From Vitis vinifera (Eukaryota; Streptophyta; Magnoliopsida; Vitales; Vitaceae), in NCBI RefSeq assembly GCF_030704535.1, contig NC_081818.1:29220001-29284000 (forward strand): 64,000 bases of DNA, given 5' to 3'. Shown piece after piece: positions 58,435 through 64,000 of this stretch (the stretch's first letter is position 1; the number at the start of each line of letters is the position of its first letter). The notes beneath the pieces were generated by a model. The model was not told where the DNA came from. It did no database searches and worked only from the letters and a program-made list of their open reading frames with translations. Made by a program: the position numbers and the translations under genes.

Positions 58435-60988
58435 TCAGAACTCATCTTCTGAATCACTAGAAGAAGAGTTCCTGGACTTGTCTGGCATGAAATTTGGCGG
58501 CAAGTTTGGGAACTTCACTGGAATTCTTGATGGTGGTGACTTTGTTGATGATGGCCCCAAACTTGCTGTGGTTGTTTTCCTCCGTTGTAGATTTCGAGCA
58601 ATATCAACACAGACCTGATCAACCATACCCAGAAAATCTTTTACTATAATAAATAATTGAAGCGGGCTTGCCTCTTTGTTCTTTGAAGATCGTGGTTGAT
58701 AATATTCTGTTGTTCTCCTTAAGAGCTCCATTACCCTTGTTTGCTCTTCTCTCACCTCCCTTAATTCTTCGCCTGCTGCTTCGAGAAAACTTTTCATCTT
58801 CCTCAAAAATCCTCCATCACTGTTGGCAAATGGTGCCACAAATTGCTTGATTTCAGTGGAATGGGCTGTGAGAGTTGAACATACGCCACCAAAGGCATTG
58901 TAGTCCATTTCAGCTACTTTCTTTACATTAGAGAATTCAGCACTTAGGCTTCCTACCACTGGTAAACCAATCATTATGTATTCCTTTTCTCTATCCTCTC
59001 TTGATGCCGAGTTCTCAGAATACAGGCTACTGTTGCTGCTGTGACTCAAGCTGCGATTTCGGTTCAAAACACAACGTTTGCCCTCAGAACGGACTACTTC
59101 TTCCACAACAAAGTGAAGTAACGTAGTTTTTCCATCAGTGCTTTTAACATCAGAAAGCTTTTGAAGAGCAGCGAGGTTAAAAGCTTGGGCATTCCCTCTG
59201 GAAGTTCCAGCATTCATGCGATTGCCTGCCTCGAGTATGGCTTCCAAAAGTTTTAAGAAAAGTCCACGAGTTCGAAGCTCTTTGCAACCCAATTCAAGTG
59301 TTTGTAAACATTCCCTGAGATGGAGAATCTCTGAGTCATAATTCGATCTGAAAAACATGGCACTAAGACGTATGAATGCTGATGGAACAGCTTTTAGGAT
59401 ATGGTAGAGGAAGGATTCAGCATCAGCCAGTCTTGTGGGGTCTCCCTCGAATGCAAGGATTTGGGATTCTTCTTCTTTAGTTGGGGCAATTTTTGTAAGC
59501 TTTTCAAGAGCATCTGCATTCAGGTCTTGGCCCTTAATGAGTGCGTTGAGGATCTCTTTTCGCGAGATTGCTAAAGATCGGAGTACAATTGCTGTGTTTT
59601 GGGACTTTCGACTATCAAGGATGAAAATCTGAGCCGATTGAATTGAGCTGGCACCATTTGGGTTGTTATGGTTTATCTGAGGAGATCTCCCATTAGCAGC
59701 AACATTTCCAAACAGTGCATCCATGAGGTCACCATCGAAGCTGAGAAATCAATTGAAAATTTTGGAAATCCAGTAAAATACCAAACAGAGGTGGTTATGT
59801 AATTCAAGAGACCAAATTGGTAAAATATTACTACCTGAAAGAACCGCCATTAATTTTGTGCCACACCATTGAATGATCGGCGTTAGTGTTCACTTTATCC
59901 CAATGCAATGGCTTCAGCGCCACCCGACCATTTCCAGTCCCTGCCTTGCTATATCCAGATGAAGACTCTCCTAGTTTACTGCCATTAGGCATCCCTTTGG
60001 TCACCGATGAGGCTTCTTTTGATGATGAAGTAAAACCACCCGCCTTAGGTGAGGGAGGTGGTGGTGGTATGGGATTTATCTTAGCTGGGATTGGTGGTGA
60101 GGGAGGTGGTGGTGGTATGGGATTTATCTTTGCTGGGATTGGTGGTGAGGGAGATGGTGGTGGTGGTGGTATGGGATTTATCTTAGCTGGGATTGGTGGT
60201 GAGGGAGGTGGAGTAGCACTTGGCTTCTGTGGAATTGCCAATATAGGTGGTGGGGGTGGGAGAGATGTGGATGATTGAATTGTTGATTCAGTTTTTCCCA
60301 CAGCCTCAAGAGAAATCTCAGAAGATTGTGACGAAGGAGGGGGGGCAGAAAACCAATTCAGATTTTCCACTTCTTCTTGAACTTCATCATAGGAAGTTGA
60401 AGACTTTCCTCGTAGCAAAGGAATTTCTTGTATAGGCTCAGACTTCGCCCTCCCATCTCCATTCCGACTCATCCTTTTTTCTTCATGTTTCAGATTATGT
60501 AGAGCCTGTTTAGGGAAACTATTCTTCCTGTAATCACCTTCAAGCTTCTTCCAATAAAGCACGTCCAAACCATTCTCATCGACAATCAGCCCATTTAGAT
60601 TTCCATTGAATCGTGAGAACTCAATGTGACTCACCACATTTTCACCTCCACCTCGTGGATCATTTTTACCTTTCTGGCTTCTCCCCCGTGCAACCGTGTA
60701 CTTTTGGAACAGAATGAAGAACAACCCGGAGACAACTATTGTGGTGGCTGCTGTTACAGCGACTGCCTTAGCAACAGCATAGCTTGACGATGACTTTGAT
60801 GATGGAATTGATAGTTGGGAAATTCGAGGATTGGGAATTGGATTTGTTGGATTTGGAGGAGGCCGGAACGGATAGAAAGTTTCAATATTCCGAGGGGAAT
60901 TGGGTTGACAAGAAGATAAATGAAGAATAGAAAAAAGGGAGACAAAAAACAGGGAGATGAGAGGGCATGGCTGAATCACAGCAGCCAT
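58435..60988 (-). CDS. Class I formin (membrane-anchored, FH1-FH2)
   Basis: Two exons, 60988-59835 and 59740-58435, give 819 residues. Order: signal peptide ([18 protein letters not shown]), a short Pro/Ser-rich extracellular stretch ([14 protein letters not shown]), a transmembrane helix ([20 protein letters not shown]), a cytosolic linker, an FH1 polyproline region with repeats of the type [16 protein letters not shown], and an FH2 domain from [11 protein letters not shown] to about [12 protein letters not shown]2 hallmarks: [36 protein letters not shown]. Formins nucleate and elongate actin filaments; FH1 binds profilin-actin, FH2 caps the barbed end, and plant class I members anchor this to plasma membrane and wall. 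The N-terminus resembles the AtFH4/FH8 group. The in-frame GTG at 61030 is not a start; ATG 60988 begins the signal peptide. The acidic tail is [10 protein letters not shown]. It looks intact. Confidence 0.93.
60040..60215 (-). repeat. FH1 coding minisatellite in the formin
   Basis: A 54-60 bp unit (plus strand ggtggtatgggatttatctt) is repeated three times, encoding successive polyproline blocks separated by IPAKINPI. Copies are nearly identical, so FH1 length may vary between alleles. Confidence 0.85.
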
Positions 60989-61549
60989 GGAGAAAAGTTG
61001 GATACAATTGCAGAGAGGATTAAAACGCACTCTGCTAGTCTTTTCTTTATTTCAGGCAATGCTGGTTGATGTTTTGTCTTGTGCTTTTTGGGGTTTGGTC
61101 GTTGACAGTTTCAAACAGGAGTAGTTAGTTGGACCTGTTCTCATTTTGGTATTTCCCGGGCTTTTGTATTTGAAAAATCTACGAGCCTCAATTGAATTTG
61201 GAGGATTCTTTTATGAATCTGAGGTGAAACAAATTCAAACTTCATCCCAGTATTGATTTTGGAATTGAGTCGGTCTGATTTAAAGCTTATATATTAAAAA
61301 TATTTAATTACAAAGGTTTTTTAGTCTTTTTAGACGGAAATAATATGGATTGCTTTCTTGAAGCGTAAACTTGCAGCAAGGGAAGTGATTGTCCTAGTCA
61401 TTGTCATTGTCATAGACGAGTCTTTTGTAGTGCTAAAAGACACAGAGCTGGGTGGTCGGCGACGACCCCAATATAAGACTTGAGCCCTGTGCTAAAAGGA
61501 GTTGCTTGACTTTGTGTGCTTCCAGGAAACATTGATTTCCAGGAAATTA
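60989..61549. other. Formin upstream region
   Basis: Expected promoter and 5' leader of the formin (minus strand). No other gene or repeat recognised. Confidence 0.5.
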
Positions 61550-64000
61550 ACTCTAAAAAATATAATAAATTTATAAGGCCTTCATTGATAAAATTAATAT
61601 TAATAATAATTAAGTGTATTTATAATAAATTTCAAGAGGTTTCAATGAAATTAACTCTAAAAATTGAAATAATTAATATATTTTAAAAAAATTTAAATGA
61701 AAAATATGGATGAAAATAAAATAACATATAAAATATAAACCATCCATCTTTGATACAAAGGACAAAAATTTTGGAGAAAAATGTTTCATCATTCCCTTGA
61801 TAAAAAAACTTACATTTGTTTTAACCATAATAATAGAAGAAAAAAAAGGGTAAAAGAGAAAATGGAAGGTGAAAAATGACGCAAATATATTAATTTCATA
61901 TATGCATTCTGTTATTTTTTTAAAATTTATAAAAATATTAAAATAAGGATATTTTAGTTATTATGTTTTAAAAAAGTAACCATGCTCCCTATCTAAAATA
62001 AAATACATTTTAAGTTTGTTTGTTTTGAAAAACAAGTTTTTCAAATATTTCAATTCTATTGCACCACCTCCCGATTTTTTCAAAAATACATACGTAGAAG
62101 ATAGAAAGAGTTTTTATCTCATATATTAAAAATATTTAAATTAGGAAGGTCTTTTAGATAGGAAAGAAAATCAAATTATGTGATGAATAATTGAATATAA
62201 ATTGTCCCTTTTCAGACGTAAACTTGGTTTGTTAGGTTAGAAGATAGCCAGATGGGTGGTCAGTAAGAGAATCATGTGGACACCTATATTATAGACTGAG
62301 ATTGAAAAAGAGTTGCTAGTTTTTTTACGGGAAGAGTCTTTGAGTCAGTCTGGAACTATCTAGGATAGTTTTTTGTTCTCTACGAATAAAAAATATAAAA
62401 AAAAGAATGTTTGATAATTAAAATTGTTTTATGTTTTATATTTTTAAGAACCGAAAAGAAGATGTTTTTAAAAAACATCTTCTAATTATTTTATATTATT
62501 TTTATATGTTTTTTTAAAGTTATTTTAAGAAATAATTATACAAATATGTAAAATGATTAAAAATAAAATACTAGATATAAAAATTATTTTTAAAATATGT
62601 TTTAAAATATTAAAAACATGTTAAAAACATTTTAGGTATTCAAATAGAATTTTGTTTTACAAAAATCAAAGAACGGTTTTTAAAAATTGTTTTTAAAAAC
62701 TATTTTTCAAAATTCTTTTTGAAAGCAGTTACCAAACATACCATTTTTTTGCATTGAGAAGTGTTTTTGTTTTTTGATATTTTGTAAAACAAAAAATTTA
62801 TTTGTTAATTTGAAATATTTTTGTGTTGAATATGAAATATTTTTAACCTATTTTTATTTTTTCGTATTTTTAAATATATTTTAAAAACAATTTTTGTTTG
62901 TAGTATTTTATTTTGAATTATTTTTCACATTTATATAAATATTTTTTTAAATAGTCATAAAAAATAAATTAAAAAAATTAAAGGATATTATTTAAAATAC
63001 CTTATGTTCTATTTTTAAAAATAAAAACTATTTTTATTTTCCATTTATCAAATGTAATTTTTTTCCTTCCGAAAACAAAAAATTGTTTTCAAAAATAGTT
63101 ACTAGAGAATGCCCTAAGTACCAAAGTATTTTGTGGAAGAATATAAGGTAAATTTTTTATCTTTTGTAAAATTTTTATTTTTAAACATATAAAATAGAAA
63201 ATATATCCATATGTAATTGTAGTAATTATTATAAATGTTTTATTTGAATTTTAGATAATTTAAAAAAATTTCCTAAAATTTTATTTAACTTTTATAATTT
63301 GTTAAGGTCTAGGTTTTTGTCAAGTCTTCATCTACATTTATGTAAAATTATGTAGGTTTTCAAAGATTCTCGGAAAAATTTATTTCATTCTCATTTTGAT
63401 TATACTGGTTTGTTTTTGTCAAGTCTTTGTCTAGTTTTATGTAACATTTTGTAGTTTTCTAAAAAATCTTGGAAAATTTTATTCCATTCTCATTTTGATT
63501 GTGTTGTTTTGTTTTTGTCTTCATCTAGTTTGGTGAGGAGTCAATAAATTCATAACGCGTAAATCATAACTTATTTAATTTGTTGACTAAGTTAATAAAT
63601 ATGATTTAATAATTTAATTTAAGTAATTAAATAGATTAAACATCTTTGATAAAATAATCTAATATCATAATTTAATATAAAAAATAATTTTAAGTATTAA
63701 GTCAAAATGCTTACTCATTCTTAATTTTAAATCTTTTTTACCTATTATGCTCACATGAAATCTAATACAAAAAATTTTATAATCTAACTTTGGGTTTTTT
63801 TTTCTTTAATGTTTCATTAATTTGAACTCTTAACTAAACATAAATATTTAAGTGCATATTTATTTTTATAATGATAAGTATTAAAACAATATAAATTAAA
63901 TAATGTAATAATTTTTAAATTATAAATAATAAGATAGATAGTGTTTTTATGTAAATAAAATAAAATACTATATTTTTTGTTTTGTTTTAAATATGTCTTC
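61550..64000. repeat. Diverged copy of the receptor-kinase upstream block, interrupted by an AT-rich insertion
   Basis: 61550-62210 matches 30110-30850 (for example gtaaaagagaaaatggaagg). 63330-63600 matches 33470-33610 (attcataacgcgtaaatcat), and 63800-64000 matches 30880-31070. Between them, 62390-63120 is an AT-rich segment with inverted-repeat character (see findings). The order differs from units 1 and 2, so it is rearranged. No coding sequence is seen in the window. Confidence 0.65.

Noticed and set aside
60989..61030. Longer formin N-terminus
   Set aside because: It would begin at GTG; ATG 60988 directly precedes the signal peptide.

Overview
The window is nuclear DNA of a dicot plant. 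The AT-rich intergenic DNA, GT-AG introns, Copia and hAT transposons, a leucine-rich-repeat receptor kinase cluster and a class I formin all fit. The gene and transposon style looks like grapevine (Vitis), but that is recognition, not proof. I see no bacterial, organellar or CRISPR features and no RNA gene.

Layout. 1-6896: the right part of a hAT DNA transposon; its left end is outside the window. It holds a three-exon transposase with one nonsense codon and, on the opposite strand, two exons copied from an ELMO-domain gene. 6897-8796: the first of two tandem PQQ/beta-propeller (polyvinylalcohol-dehydrogenase-like) genes, cut in its third exon by the hAT element. 9895-19996: the second copy, a pseudogene split in the same exon by an 8.3 kb Copia element (Copia-1, 10589-18873). 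Copia-1 itself carries a 1.46 kb solo LTR. 20984-23667: an intact five-exon aldose 1-epimerase gene. 24587-28690: an LRR receptor-kinase pseudogene interrupted by a deleted Copia element (Copia-3, 25114-27692). 28657-49013: two about 9-10 kb tandem units, each with an apparently intact LRR receptor kinase (34467-36907 and 45661-48102), with recombined debris between them. 49292-55699: Copia-2, a nearly complete Copia element. 55700-58430: AT-rich repeats and remnants of the kinase-gene promoter block. 58435-60988: a class I formin. 61550-64000: another diverged copy of the kinase-cluster upstream DNA.

Main discovery candidate. Copia-1 and Copia-2 differ in LTR length and sequence, yet share one expression design. 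A 10-nt ATG mini-exon sits at the end of a short leader in the LTR and abuts a strong GTAAG splice donor. A leader intron follows that contains the tRNA primer-binding site, and then an AG acceptor opens the gag-pol frame, which has no ATG of its own. In both elements the phases join exactly (1 nt + 2 nt). Unspliced RNA would therefore be a template without Gag-Pol coding ability, and spliced RNA an mRNA without a primer-binding site. Each leader intron also holds four short stem-loops just upstream of the acceptor. In Copia-2 they show a near-constant 12-nt CCAACG-centred loop on unrelated but self-complementary stems. In Copia-1 the shared loop core is CCCACAG-like. A retained-only-in-genome packaging or dimerisation element is a reasonable hypothesis.

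The host genes do not form a pathway together. The window is best read as a receptor-kinase tandem cluster and a dying PQQ gene pair, flanked by two conserved single genes (epimerase, formin) and heavily reworked by transposons.
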